Assembly (NCBI RefSeq): GCF_049310925.1
Contig: NZ_JBMERP010000008.1
Location: 1 to 64,000, forward strand
Direction: 5' to 3'
DNA length: 64,000 bases
Source: Virgibacillus_F sp049310925
Lineage (GTDB): Bacteria > Bacillota > Bacilli > Bacillales > Amphibacillaceae
A program made the position numbers and the translations under genes. Shown piece after piece: positions 42,738-52,101 of the stretch; the first letter of the stretch is position 1, and every line of letters begins with the position of its first letter. The notes beneath the pieces were generated by a model. That model was given only the letters and a program-made list of their open reading frames with translations, did no database searches and had not been told where the DNA came from.

Positions 42738-44222
42738 TCACCCTTTCCAGGTTACCACACCTTCAGGAGGTGCCAGTTCTTCTATACTACAAGCTCCTTG
42801 TTTATAGAGAAGATCATCATCCATCTCTCTTCGGCCTGTAGGAATAACGAAACGCTCATTGTACTTTGCTACTCCTAACAAACGAACCATGTCCTCAATT
42901 TCGTCTGGTGTTGTACCTGCAACTCTTACTAATTCACTTGATCTAAATTCATCAACACCACCAACCGTTTTCCCTCTCATATGAACGCGCATTGCTGTTA
43001 ATTTCAAAAGTACTCTTCTAATTACTTCAGTATCTCCAGCTGTCAACAACGAAGCAAGGTATTCCATTGGTATTCGCATTTGGTCTACTGCGGGAATATA
43101 ACCATCTGTTTTCAACTCATCTTCATTTGTAATATGGTTCATAATTGGGCTAAGTGGCGGAACATACCAAACCATCGGTAACGTACGGTATTCAGGATGC
43201 AAAGGTAAAGCTATTTTCCACTTTATTGCCATTTTATAGACTGGTGAATTCTGAGCTCCCTCAATCCATGCATCGTTTATTCCTGCTTTTCTTGCTTCTT
43301 CAATTACGTCAGAATCAAATGGATCAAGAAAACATGAAAGCTGCGCTTCATAAAGATCTTGTGGGTCTTCTACAGAGGCTGCACCTTTAATTTTGTCTGC
43401 GTCATATAAAACAACCCCAATGTAACGAATTCTCCCTACACAAGTCTCTGAACATATTGTTGGTAGTCCAGCTTCCGTTCTTGGATAACAAAAATTACAC
43501 TTTTCAGCTTTATGTGTATTCCAATTGTAGTAAACCTTGTGATAAGGACAGCCACTCATGCAAAAGCGCCAGCCACGACACGCATCCTGATCTACCAAAA
43601 CAATACCATCCTCATCACGTTTATATAACGCTCCTGATGGACAGGAAGCAACACATGATGGGTTTAGACAGTGCTCACAAATTCTTGGTAAATACATCAT
43701 AAATGTCTTTTCGTATTCCATCGAAATATGTTCCTGCAGTTTCTGAACATTTGGGTCAAGTGGAACTATTTCACTTCCGCCTGCAAGATCGTCGTCCCAG
43801 TTAGGTCCCCATTCAGGTTTATCAATATATTTACCTGTAATCATCGACTGTGGTCTTGCAACAGGAATATTTTCTGACTTAGGACTATTAATTAAGTGCT
43901 CATAATCATAGGTCCAAGGCTCATAATAGTCATCCATACTTGCCATATCCGGGTTATAAAATATATTTGCAAGCTTTGAAATAGGACCACCAGCTTTAAG
44001 TTTAAGTTTCCCATTCTTAAGCTCCCAGCCGCCTTTGTAGCGATCTGTATCCTCCCAGCTCTTCGGATAACCTGGACCAGGACGAGTTTCCACGTTATTG
44101 AACCACATGTATTCTGTACCCGGTCGATTTGTCCACGTATTTTTACACGTAACAGAGCAAGTATGACACCCAATACATTTATCCAAGTGCATAACCATCG
44201 CTACTTGTGCTTTAATCCTCAA
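42738..44222 (-). CDS. narH: Respiratory nitrate reductase beta subunit
   Basis: 494 residues with the four iron-sulfur cluster groups of NarH: CIGCHTCSVTCKN at about 16-28, CEHCLNPSCVASCPSGA, CRGWRFCMSGCP (where Trp replaces a Cys, giving the [3Fe-4S] cluster) and CNFCYPR with CSETCVG. It relays electrons from NarI to NarG on the cytoplasmic side. Start overlaps narG by 11 bp, showing translational coupling. Confidence 0.97.
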   Translation of the reverse strand: MRIKAQVAMVMHLDKCIGCHTCSVTCKNTWTNRPGTEYMWFNNVETRPGPGYPKSWEDTDRYKGGWELKNGKLKLKAGGPISKLANIFYNPDMASMDDYYEPWTYDYEHLINSPKSENIPVARPQSMITGKYIDKPEWGPNWDDDLAGGSEIVPLDPNVQKLQEHISMEYEKTFMMYLPRICEHCLNPSCVASCPSGALYKRDEDGIVLVDQDACRGWRFCMSGCPYHKVYYNWNTHKAEKCNFCYPRTEAGLPTICSETCVGRIRYIGVVLYDADKIKGAASVEDPQDLYEAQLSCFLDPFDSDVIEEARKAGINDAWIEGAQNSPVYKMAIKWKIALPLHPEYRTLPMVWYVPPLSPIMNHITNEDELKTDGYIPAVDQMRIPMEYLASLLTAGDTEVIRRVLLKLTAMRVHMRGKTVGGVDEFRSSELVRVAGTTPDEIEDMVRLLGVAKYNERFVIPTGRREMDDDLLYKQGACSIEELAPPEGVVTWKG

Positions 44223-47200
44223 GCCAATCGACCTCCTTCAATCCTCTTATAACTGCAATTGTATCTCTTTGATGTCCAGTTGGACCATAGTAGTTAAATC
44301 CATAACTCAGTTGTGAATAGCCACCAATCATATGTGTTGGTTTTAACGATATTCGAGTTACACTGTTATGCGTACCACCACGTTTTTTGTTGATTGCAGT
44401 TGCTGGTACACCTAATGTTCGATCCTGCGCATGATACATATACGCCATACCTTTTGGAATTCGATAAGTCAGTACAACCCGAGCAGCTATAACTCCATTA
44501 CGGTTATATACTTCAATCCAGTCGTTATCTTTAATGTCAATGGATGCACCATCCTCTTCATTCATCCACACTGTCTGCCAACCTCTGAACAACGTTGACA
44601 TATTTGTCGTATCTGTGAACATGGTGTGAATTCCCCATTTTTGATGAGGAGTTAAGTAACGTACTGTGATTGATTTCCCATTGTTTTCTACTTCTTTTTC
44701 ATTTTTTAAAAACGGTCCATGCGACAATGGTGGTAAATAAAGCGGTAACCCTTCACCAAAATCAAGCATCATTTCATGGTCTAAATAAAAACTTTGTCTT
44801 CCTGTCAGTGTTCGCCATGGAATGTTGTATTCCGTATTAACCGTAAACGGCGAGTAGCGTCTGTTGTCCTTCTCAAGACCACTCCACACAGGAGTCGAAA
44901 TAGCATGACGAGGTTGAACAGTTAAGTCATGTAAGGTAAAATCTTCTTCTTCACGTCCCTGTGCGATCTCAGCTAGCTTTTGACCGGTTTTGACTTCAAG
45001 GGATTTCCATCCAGCGACAGCTCTTTTCCCATTTGTTGCACCAGACATAAGCAGAATTGCATCTATTGCCTGTTTATCGGTATACAAATCAGGATTTCCT
45101 TTACCGATTCCTTCTCTTTTTGAAACCCCAACACGGCTTAACAGTTCCTTGTAAACTGGTTCACCAGGGATAATAACTCCTTTTCCACCATAACCTTTCT
45201 TAATCTCAGGTCCTATTGTAGTCATTTGTTGATGTACGTTAGGGTAATCCCGCTTTACAATTTGGAAGTTAGGCATTGTTTTTCCTGGAATTGCCTCGAT
45301 TTCACCTTTGCGCCAATCCTTTATTTTCCCAAGTGGCTGCGCAATTTCACCTTTTGAATCATGTCCAAGTGGTGTCATCATTAATTCTTCAGTTTCAGGC
45401 AAATGTTTTTCAGCAAGTTTAGAGAAAACCTTACCTATTTCACGAAAGGTATCCCAGTCACTTTTTGCTTGCCATGGAGGTGAAATAGCTGCATTAAATG
45501 GATGAACAAACGGATGCATATCTGTACTACTGATATCGAATTTTTCATACCATGTTGCAGCAGGTAAAACAATATCAGAGAACAAACCTGAACTCGTCAT
45601 TCTAAAATCGATACTAACCAGAAGGTCAACCTTCCCAGTTGGAGCCTCTGAATCTACCTTTACATTTTCAGGTTGCCATGAATTTTCAGTATCTCCCAGG
45701 ATTTGGTTTTCCGACCCAATTAAATGCTTAGCGAAATACTCGTGTCCCTTTCCGCTATCACCAAGTAAATTTGATCGCCAATTGAAAAATACTCTAGGGA
45801 AGTTCCTTGGATCGTCTGGATTTTCAATTGCCCATTCTAGCTTTTTGTCTTTTATCTGTTCTACTACATCATCAATAATTTCCTGATGATTCTTTGCCCC
45901 CCGTTCCTTACTTTCCTTCACGATATCTATTGAATTTTGAGTGAACTGTGGGAATGACGGTAACCAGCCGAGTCTTGCCGAAAGAGCATTGACGTCGGCT
46001 GGGTGCATAGAATTGTATTTCCCACCCCAACTTGATTGCTCCTGGTTTATTTCTGCTTCATAACGAAATTGATCTGTTGCAAAGTAGAAAAACGACGTTC
46101 CGTTTTGCAATCGCTGTGGCTTTATCCAATCATTCGCAAATGCAACTTGTTGCCATCCTTCAAGTGGTCTTACTTTCTCCTGACCAACATAATGCGCCCA
46201 TCCACCGCCATTAACTCCTTGTGAACCTGTCAGAAGTACAAGATTTAGTATACAACGGTAAATTTGATCACTATGATACCAGTGGTTCGTTCCACCACCC
46301 ATTGCAATCATGGACTTCCCTTTTGTTCGTTCTGCATTGTCCGCAAATTCTCTGGCCACTTGAATGACCTGATTCTTATTGACTCCTGTAATACTTTCCT
46401 GCCAAGCTGGAGTATATGGTTTTGGATCATGATAATCAACTGGATAATCACCAGCTAGCCCTCTGCCAACGCCTGCATGTGCCATCATCAAATCATATAC
46501 GGTTGTCACCTTAAGTAGTTTTCCATCTTTATCCTTAATATGTTTAACTGGTACTCCACGCCTAACCGATCCACCATTTGCCTGAGCAAAATCTGGAAAG
46601 CTTACCATCGCAGTTTCATCAGACTTTTTAATGAAGCTTAATTCTGGATCTATTAAACTTCCATCCTCTTTCTTTAACTCAAGGTTCCACTTTTTATCGT
46701 CGTCCCAACGAAAACCCTGGCTTCCATTCGGTGCTTCTACCTGGTTCGAATTATTATCCCAAACTAGTGTTTTCCATTCTCCTAAAATGTGATTATCATC
46801 TACATCTGTTGTACGTAGAAAGCGGTCAGAACGACAGTCATCATCTGTTTCATTTAATGTCACCAAAAATGGTAAATCCGTGAATCTTTTTGCGTAATCA
46901 ATAAAGTAAGGTGTTTCTTTATCGACATAAAACTCCTTTAAAATTACATGCGTCATTGCCATAGCAAGGGCCCCATCTGTACCTGCTCTAGCCGGCAGCC
47001 ATATATCAGCAAACTTTTCATATTCTGCGTAATCTGGACTCACACCAACAACTTTTGTCCCATTGTACCTCGCCTCTACCATGAAATGAGCATCAGGCGT
47101 TCGGGTTTGAGGTAAATTTGTGCCCCAAATGATGAAGTATTTCGCATTATACCAGTCAGCACTCTCAGGAACGTCAGTCTGCTCTCCCCACACTTGTGGA

Positions 47201-47889
47201 GATGCTGGTGGTAGGTCAGCATACCAATCATAAAAACTTAAAATGGTACCACCGATTAGAGACAGAAATCGTGTTCCTGCTGCATAACTCACCATCGACA
47301 TTGCCGGAATTGGACTAAACCCTACAACACGGTCGGGACCATATTTTTTAATCGTGTAAATGGAAGCACTGGCAATAATCTCACAAGTTTCCTGCCAACT
47401 CGCGCGAACAAACCCACCTTTTCCTCTAGCGCTAACATACTTTGCTCGTTTTTCTGGATCATTTGTAATGTTCTCCCATGCTTCAACAGGATCAAATCCC
47501 TGTTCCCGCTCGGCTTTCCATAAATTGAACAGTTCTCCTCTTATGTACGGGTATTTCACTCTAATAGGACTGTATGTATACCAGGAAAAACTTGCCCCTC
47601 TTGGACAGCCACGTGGTTCATATTCCGGAAAGTCATCTCCGGTTGTAGGATAATCAGTCTGCTGTGTTTCTGAAGTTATTATTCCATCCTTCACATAGAC
47701 TTTCCAGCTGCAGGATCCTGTACAATTGACACCATGTGTAGATCGGACAACTTTATCATACTGCCAACGCTTACGGTAGATATCCTCTGCATCTCTTGGG
47801 CGTGTACTTTCCTCAGTCCAACCATCGTTAATTATCTCGCCTTTTCTCAAATGCTTTAACGTTTGAAATAGTTTGTTATTTTTTCCCAC
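44212..47889 (-). CDS. narG: Respiratory nitrate reductase alpha subunit (molybdenum)
   Basis: 1225 residues, the normal NarG size. The FS0 cluster ligands His52, Cys56 and Cys60 (THGVNCTGSC) with a later Cys in PRGCPRGASFSWY are visible. The Asp that binds molybdenum is expected in DWYADLPPASP near residue 225. It reduces nitrate to nitrite at a bis-MGD centre and is membrane-bound facing the cytoplasm. No Tat signal with twin Arg is seen, as usual for NarG. Its start overlaps the small upstream gene by 14 bp. MobA- and MoaA-type genes for its cofactor lie in the same region. Confidence 0.98.
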   Translation of the reverse strand: MGKNNKLFQTLKHLRKGEIINDGWTEESTRPRDAEDIYRKRWQYDKVVRSTHGVNCTGSCSWKVYVKDGIITSETQQTDYPTTGDDFPEYEPRGCPRGASFSWYTYSPIRVKYPYIRGELFNLWKAEREQGFDPVEAWENITNDPEKRAKYVSARGKGGFVRASWQETCEIIASASIYTIKKYGPDRVVGFSPIPAMSMVSYAAGTRFLSLIGGTILSFYDWYADLPPASPQVWGEQTDVPESADWYNAKYFIIWGTNLPQTRTPDAHFMVEARYNGTKVVGVSPDYAEYEKFADIWLPARAGTDGALAMAMTHVILKEFYVDKETPYFIDYAKRFTDLPFLVTLNETDDDCRSDRFLRTTDVDDNHILGEWKTLVWDNNSNQVEAPNGSQGFRWDDDKKWNLELKKEDGSLIDPELSFIKKSDETAMVSFPDFAQANGGSVRRGVPVKHIKDKDGKLLKVTTVYDLMMAHAGVGRGLAGDYPVDYHDPKPYTPAWQESITGVNKNQVIQVAREFADNAERTKGKSMIAMGGGTNHWYHSDQIYRCILNLVLLTGSQGVNGGGWAHYVGQEKVRPLEGWQQVAFANDWIKPQRLQNGTSFFYFATDQFRYEAEINQEQSSWGGKYNSMHPADVNALSARLGWLPSFPQFTQNSIDIVKESKERGAKNHQEIIDDVVEQIKDKKLEWAIENPDDPRNFPRVFFNWRSNLLGDSGKGHEYFAKHLIGSENQILGDTENSWQPENVKVDSEAPTGKVDLLVSIDFRMTSSGLFSDIVLPAATWYEKFDISSTDMHPFVHPFNAAISPPWQAKSDWDTFREIGKVFSKLAEKHLPETEELMMTPLGHDSKGEIAQPLGKIKDWRKGEIEAIPGKTMPNFQIVKRDYPNVHQQMTTIGPEIKKGYGGKGVIIPGEPVYKELLSRVGVSKREGIGKGNPDLYTDKQAIDAILLMSGATNGKRAVAGWKSLEVKTGQKLAEIAQGREEEDFTLHDLTVQPRHAISTPVWSGLEKDNRRYSPFTVNTEYNIPWRTLTGRQSFYLDHEMMLDFGEGLPLYLPPLSHGPFLKNEKEVENNGKSITVRYLTPHQKWGIHTMFTDTTNMSTLFRGWQTVWMNEEDGASIDIKDNDWIEVYNRNGVIAARVVLTYRIPKGMAYMYHAQDRTLGVPATAINKKRGGTHNSVTRISLKPTHMIGGYSQLSYGFNYYGPTGHQRDTIAVIRGLKEVDWLED

Positions 47890-48166
47890 CGTTTATGCCA
47901 TTCCCTTCGAATAAAGCTTCAATTGGATTAAACCGTTCACCCATAATTCGAAAACTACCAGATCCCTCTTCCAATTCTTCAAGAAAGATCCTCAAGCTTG
48001 GAGCATTAGCTGCAACTAATATTAATCGCTCTAACGTATCTAGTTCCTTCATTTGGTAAATAGCATCGATTATACCAGTAGATAAATCACCAAACCGCAT
48101 TCGCAGTATTGCAATTAAGTCTTCACGGTCCTGAACAAAATTTGCATCATCCTCAAATGAAAACAT
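47876..48166 (-). CDS. Small protein of unknown function in the nar operon (third gene)
   Basis: 96 residues, acidic and mostly helical, with FVQDREDLIAILRMRFG near the start and LDTLERLILVAANAPSL in the middle. No membrane segment, cysteine motif or family is recognised. The 3' end overlaps narG by 14 bp, so it is almost surely translated with it. Possible roles are an enzyme assembly factor or regulator of NarG. This is inferred only from position. Confidence 0.8.
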   Translation of the reverse strand: MFSFEDDANFVQDREDLIAILRMRFGDLSTGIIDAIYQMKELDTLERLILVAANAPSLRIFLEELEEGSGSFRIMGERFNPIEALFEGNGINGGKK

Positions 48167-48184
48167 TAAATTCCCCTCCCACTT

Positions 48185-48502
48185 TTACATTTTAATCATT
48201 TTGTAGTAATCAGCAATCATCGCTTGCTTACACGTTTCTCCAATATTTTTAATAAACTCGGTTACATTATTGTCCTCATTTTCGATTGACTCAAAAGAAA
48301 AAAATACAGACTCCTTGTGGGAAAAATCATTACCGAATCGAATAAGCAGCTGATATCCAGTTTCCTTTTCAGTAGCATTCGCTTGGATATCATAAGGATG
48401 GATATGTACTTTTTCCAATTCTGTCACAAGAAGACTGTATAATTGAGGTGATACTGATCTTAAAGAACGTTCGGATTGGTTTTCTTTTTCCTCAGAGACC
48501 AT
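48185..48502 (-). CDS. Small protein of unknown function in the nar operon (second gene)
   Basis: About 105 residues, soluble and charged, with SPQLYSLLVTELEKVHIHPYD near the N-terminus and a beta-rich middle (GYQLLIRFGNDF, then ESVFFSFES). No family is recognised. ATG 48502 (MVSEEKEN) has GGAGGG 6 nt upstream; a TTG two codons earlier is less likely. It lies 22 bp after the hemerythrin-like gene and 18 bp before the next small gene. Confidence 0.8.
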   Translation of the reverse strand: MVSEEKENQSERSLRSVSPQLYSLLVTELEKVHIHPYDIQANATEKETGYQLLIRFGNDFSHKESVFFSFESIENEDNNVTEFIKNIGETCKQAMIADYYKMIKM

Positions 48503-48524
48503 GTGCAACCCTCCAATTTATTGA

Positions 48525-48941
48525 TTAATGGTTTGGAAGTAATTTTTCTTCCTCCTGATTATGAAGCAAATCTACCAGGATTAAGGCTTGAAACCGCTGA
48601 ACTACTTTATCACTTACCCCTTCATCATCCAGTAGTTCTTTAATTTCATTAACTAACATTCTTAAAAGATTATGATCACGTGTTAATGAAATAATAGAAT
48701 CCTCTAACTCGGGAGAATAATTAGTTAATTCTTTATATAGTCCCTCTTCCTCAGATTCAGCGTGTTGTAAAGTTCTGGTTTCCCAGTGTTCAACAGCAAC
48801 AAATGCTACCTCTAAGGCCTTGTCAAGTTGATCATTCGCTACCAGATGATCAAGTAGTTCTGTGAGTTCCGTTGCTTCAACTAATGCAGCTTCATGAATA
48901 GCAGAGTGACTGTCTATACTCTTTAATGCTGGTCCTGACAA
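48525..48941 (-). CDS. Hemerythrin-like protein, first gene of the nar operon
   Basis: 138 residues forming a probable four-helix hemerythrin (HHE) bundle. Candidate di-iron ligands are His and Glu in DSHSAIHEAALVEATE, VEHWETRTLQHAESEEEG, LTRDHNLL and LLHNQEEEKLLP. Such proteins bind oxygen or NO or sense iron/oxygen state. As the first gene behind the FNR box, it could protect or report on the nitrate reductase during NO or oxygen exposure. That role is inference. No membrane or export signal is seen. Confidence 0.82.
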   Translation of the reverse strand: MSGPALKSIDSHSAIHEAALVEATELTELLDHLVANDQLDKALEVAFVAVEHWETRTLQHAESEEEGLYKELTNYSPELEDSIISLTRDHNLLRMLVNEIKELLDDEGVSDKVVQRFQALILVDLLHNQEEEKLLPNH

Positions 48942-49020
48942 ATTAAATCCTTCCTTTCTACATTGTATTATGTGTTTAAAGTGGTAATTTTATCCCATTT
49001 CACTAATATCTGACACACAT

Positions 49021-49063
49021 ATTGTACCGAAGTCAGACAACTAAGGATGTGATATTGGTCACA
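49021..49063 (-). promoter_or_regulatory. FNR-dependent promoter of the nar operon
   Basis: A perfect FNR box TGTGATATTGGTCACA at 49048-49063, and a minus-strand -10 TACAAT at 49026-49021, exactly 29.5 bp from the box centre, giving -41.5 placement. It lies about 80 bp ahead of the hemerythrin-like gene. Confidence 0.9.
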
Positions 49064-49095
49064 CCCTATTTAGGGTATTGTGTCTTTTGCCACAA

Positions 49096-49140
49096 AGAAA
49101 TCACCCTAGTGCTCAAAGACAGTGCACTAGGGTGATTTCT
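49096..49140 (-). terminator. Terminator of moaA
   Basis: AGAAATCACCCTAGTGC pairs perfectly with GCACTAGGGTGATTTCT around an 11-nt loop; it lies just after the moaA stop and ahead of the nar promoter. Confidence 0.9.
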
Positions 49141-49147
49141 ACAAATG

Positions 49148-50179
49148 TTACCCACCGATGTAGGACATTTCAATTTTTTGTTTTTTTCTTTCATTTACTG
49201 TTTCCGTTGTTCTGATTTCAGAATATCTGTCGCTTCTATTTCCCCATGTCTGGCTGACTATTTCCTCCAAATCAAGATTGCTCGCACCGTTTCGAAGAGG
49301 TGTATGAATATCTGTTCCTGCTACCGCAAACAGGCATGTATAAATTTTTCCGTCAGCGGATAAACGCGCCCTTGTACAAGATGAGCAAAAAGGTGCAGTT
49401 ATAGAAGAAATAATTCCGTACTGATCTCCGGTTTCTGTGTTTCGATACAGCGTTGCGACCTCTCCATAATAATTTGGGTCAACTGGTTCTAAAGTCATTT
49501 CACTTTGAAGCGTTTCAAGTATCTCTTTCTTTGATATAACATCATCTAACTTCCAACCATTGGAACTACCTACGTCCATGAACTCGATGAACCGTAATAT
49601 TATGCTACTTCCCTGGAACATCCGGGCGACTGGTAAAATATCATGTTCGTTAACCCCTCGTTTTACTAGCATGTTAACTTTCACCTCAAGGCCGGCAGCC
49701 TGAGCAGCATCAATTCCATCTAGCACCGTTTGAACTTTTACTCCCTTACCATTAATTTCACCGAACTTTTCATCGTCTAAAGAATCCAAACTTATGGTAA
49801 CGCGGTCTAATCCAGCTTCTTTTAACTTAGCTGCTTTCTTAGGCAATAGACTACCATTAGTAGTCATAGCTATATCTTTTATTTCTGGAATATCGGAGAG
49901 CTTCTTAATTAAATGCTCCAAATCTCGTCGCATCAAAGGTTCTCCACCAGTAATACGGATTTTGCTTACTCCAAGCTTTGCAAAGGTTTGGGCAACTCTT
50001 GTTATTTCTTCAAAACTAAGAAGTTCTTTTTTCTGTAAAAAGGGATAGTCCGCTCCGAACACCTCAGCAGGCATGCAATACGTACAACGGAAGTTACAGC
50101 GATCCGTTACAGAAATTCGTAAATCCTGAAGTGGTCGATTAAATTTGTCAGTAACAGCTAAATTCTTTTCTCTATTCAT
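49148..50179 (-). CDS. moaA: GTP 3',8-cyclase (molybdenum cofactor synthesis)
   Basis: 343-residue radical SAM enzyme. The cluster CxxxCxxC is CNFRCTYC at residues 28-35. The C-terminal second cluster is CSSCTRARLSADGKIYTC. The protein ends YIGG, the conserved C-terminal Gly-Gly of MoaA. It converts GTP to 3',8-cyclo-GTP, the first step of molybdopterin synthesis. It is transcribed alone from an FNR-type promoter, linking cofactor supply to nitrate reductase demand. moaC is not in the window. Confidence 0.97.
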   Translation of the reverse strand: MNREKNLAVTDKFNRPLQDLRISVTDRCNFRCTYCMPAEVFGADYPFLQKKELLSFEEITRVAQTFAKLGVSKIRITGGEPLMRRDLEHLIKKLSDIPEIKDIAMTTNGSLLPKKAAKLKEAGLDRVTISLDSLDDEKFGEINGKGVKVQTVLDGIDAAQAAGLEVKVNMLVKRGVNEHDILPVARMFQGSSIILRFIEFMDVGSSNGWKLDDVISKKEILETLQSEMTLEPVDPNYYGEVATLYRNTETGDQYGIISSITAPFCSSCTRARLSADGKIYTCLFAVAGTDIHTPLRNGASNLDLEEIVSQTWGNRSDRYSEIRTTETVNERKKQKIEMSYIGG

Positions 50180-50269
50180 CTGATCGACTCCTCCTATTAT
50201 ATATAGACACTATTTTCATTATTATGTGGGATTTATTTTAGTTTTAGTAAAAACTTAACTTATAACGCC

Positions 50270-50312
50270 ATATTAATTCATTCCGTACTTTCTTGTTGTG
50301 ATTTTTTTCACA
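50270..50312 (-). promoter_or_regulatory. FNR-dependent promoter of moaA
   Basis: A perfect FNR box TGTGATTTTTTTCACA at 50297-50312 and a minus-strand -10-like TAATAT at 50275-50270, again exactly 29.5 bp from the box centre (-41.5). Confidence 0.85.
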
Positions 50313-50339
50313 CCCAACGAAAATGTGTCTTTAGATATG

Positions 50340-51107
50340 TTAACTCCATACTGCTTTAGCTTTTATTATAAATCTGTGCTGTTTCACTTCAAAATAACCA
50401 GAGGATTGGATTAATTGATGTATTTGATATAACTCTTTTTCATATCTATTAATACTAAAATCAGGGACCTGCCATGGAATAGCTTTTAAATAATATACTA
50501 AAGCACCAATATCGTAAAAGCGTTGCACTGGAAATTCTTCTTTACCATAGAGAAACTCAAAAAAGTGATTCTTGAGCTCAGTTTCTGCTACTTCCATATT
50601 CCAATTTAGGAAGTCTTCATTTATTGTTGTCCCAAGATATTTGTTAATATCAGAACAATTACTTCCGCCAACCTGTTGCGTAAGAAAAATACCGTCTTCT
50701 CGGACAATCCTTCTAACTTCATTTGGTGAATATGCCGCATGTTTGTTTACAATAAAATCAAATTGGTTTTTTTCGAAAGGAAGATTTGTGTCATCTTTAA
50801 TAGGGAAAACCCCAACACCTAGTGGCTCCAACCTATTTCTAGCTATTCGTATATTAGGTTCATAGGCTTCTGTTGCACAAACTTTATCCGGAAAGGGTCT
50901 TAGCATTGACAAAAATTCACCACCGCCAGTTCCCATATCTAACATAGACTTAGCGCTATGCATTAATGATTTTACCATACTTCCATAGGACCATGAAAGC
51001 AACTCACTACCCATACGGCCTGTTTCCGAGATGTAAGAAAAGTCCCACCCTTCAAAGCGTTGGTCAATTGCTTCAAGATAACTTGAGAAAAGCTGGTCTT
51101 CTTTCAT
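50340..51107 (-). CDS. Class I SAM-dependent methyltransferase
   Basis: 255 residues with motif I MLDMGTGGGEFLSML at about 66-80 and an acidic loop after the second strand (ATEAYEPN), then FDFIVNKHAAY as motif IV. It resembles small-molecule methyltransferases, but the substrate is not evident. GGGAG precedes the ATG. It lies upstream of moaA on the same strand, but the moaA FNR promoter lies between, so it is a separate unit. Confidence 0.85.
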   Translation of the reverse strand: MKEDQLFSSYLEAIDQRFEGWDFSYISETGRMGSELLSWSYGSMVKSLMHSAKSMLDMGTGGGEFLSMLRPFPDKVCATEAYEPNIRIARNRLEPLGVGVFPIKDDTNLPFEKNQFDFIVNKHAAYSPNEVRRIVREDGIFLTQQVGGSNCSDINKYLGTTINEDFLNWNMEVAETELKNHFFEFLYGKEEFPVQRFYDIGALVYYLKAIPWQVPDFSINRYEKELYQIHQLIQSSGYFEVKQHRFIIKAKAVWS

Positions 51108-51142
51108 TCGCTCACTCCCAAAACTGATTATTTTTAGTGGAA

Positions 51143-51565
51143 TTAGTTGTCTGGATAAGTTTTTTTCAAAAAAGTTATGGATTGATCTATCAATGCTGTT
51201 AAAATATCTTCGTTAATATCTGCTACTTTGTTTATATACACACAGGCTTTTCCAGTAGTATGTTTACCAAATTCGCCTAATAATTTCTCTCTTTCCTCAT
51301 CACCTGTCGCAAAGTATAAACTTATTTTTGCTTTTCTGGGTGAAAACCCAACAAGTGGGGCATCACCCTCGTGACCTGACGCGTATTTATAGTGATAAGA
51401 CCCAAATCCAATAATACTTGCCCCCCACATCTTCGCCTCATGTCCAGTTGTTTCTGTGAATATGTTTAACAATTCATAGGCATCTTCGCGTTTTTTTACG
51501 CTATCAACATTTTCTATGAATTCAATTACACTGTGATCAGTTTCTTTCGTTTTTTGTTCATACAC
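51143..51565 (-). CDS. DUF1801 (YdhG-like) protein
   Basis: About 140 residues of the DUF1801 family, alpha/beta, with MWGASIIGFGSYHYKYASG and the FSPRKAKISLYF block characteristic of this group. Role unknown; the fold is related to a frataxin/YdhG-like group. I use GTG 51565, with AGGAG and GAGG just ahead; a TTG at 51598 would swallow that ribosome site. Followed on the same strand by the methyltransferase gene. Confidence 0.85.
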   Translation of the reverse strand: MYEQKTKETDHSVIEFIENVDSVKKREDAYELLNIFTETTGHEAKMWGASIIGFGSYHYKYASGHEGDAPLVGFSPRKAKISLYFATGDEEREKLLGEFGKHTTGKACVYINKVADINEDILTALIDQSITFLKKTYPDN

Positions 51566-51604
51566 AGTAGCCTCACTCCTAATATGATTGAATTTCAAAT
51601 TGGT

Positions 51605-51781
51605 TCATTCATCCCGATTCTTGTCCTTTGTTTTTTTGCTTGCTGCCCAAAAAGCCAAAATCACCAATGGGATGGCAATGAAAAACGAGATATTAATATG
51701 GCTTTGTGTTAACATCGCCAGAAACAAAAGCCCTGCTATTCCTATTATTATGTATAAACACCCACGTCCAAACGTCTCCAT
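51605..51781 (-). CDS. Small two-helix membrane protein
   Basis: 58 residues from ATG 51781 with GGAGGTG 8 nt upstream. Two membrane helices (about 9-24 and 31-47) and a basic, charged tail (SKKTKDKNRDE). No family recognised. It is the last of three tiny membrane-protein genes in tandem. Confidence 0.7.
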   Translation of the reverse strand: METFGRGCLYIIIGIAGLLFLAMLTQSHINISFFIAIPLVILAFWAASKKTKDKNRDE

Positions 51782-51823
51782 TATTTATCCACCTCCATTT
51801 ACATATCGGTAAACATCCATTGT

Positions 51824-52087
51824 CTAATCCCTGAGTCTCAAAATTAAAACAACAACACCTGCTATCCCTATCATAGATGAAATGATTGACTTAAATATCC
51901 ATCCGTTCTGCAATCCTTCTATTACGCAAACCCTGACTTTTTGAAATAAAGAAGCTTCCGGGACCCAATCTATAACTTCACCAATGCCAAATAAGTTAGG
52001 CAAACTAATGATTACATAAGAGAAAGCGAAAACAATTAAAAACCATTTAACAATAAATATCCTGTTTCGCCTCCCATCAATTTTCAA
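51824..52087 (-). CDS. Small two-helix membrane protein with uncertain start
   Basis: Up to 87 residues from TTG 52087 with two membrane segments (about 12-32 and 65-84). The best ribosome site, GGGAGG, lies inside the frame (about 52068) and points to codons such as ATA 52057 rather than a usual start. The TTG at 52087 has only a weak site. No family recognised. Sits between two other tiny membrane genes. Confidence 0.55.
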   Translation of the reverse strand: MKIDGRRNRIFIVKWFLIVFAFSYVIISLPNLFGIGEVIDWVPEASLFQKVRVCVIEGLQNGWIFKSIISSMIGIAGVVVLILRLRD

Positions 52088-52101
52088 TCAGGTTATCCAG
52101 T

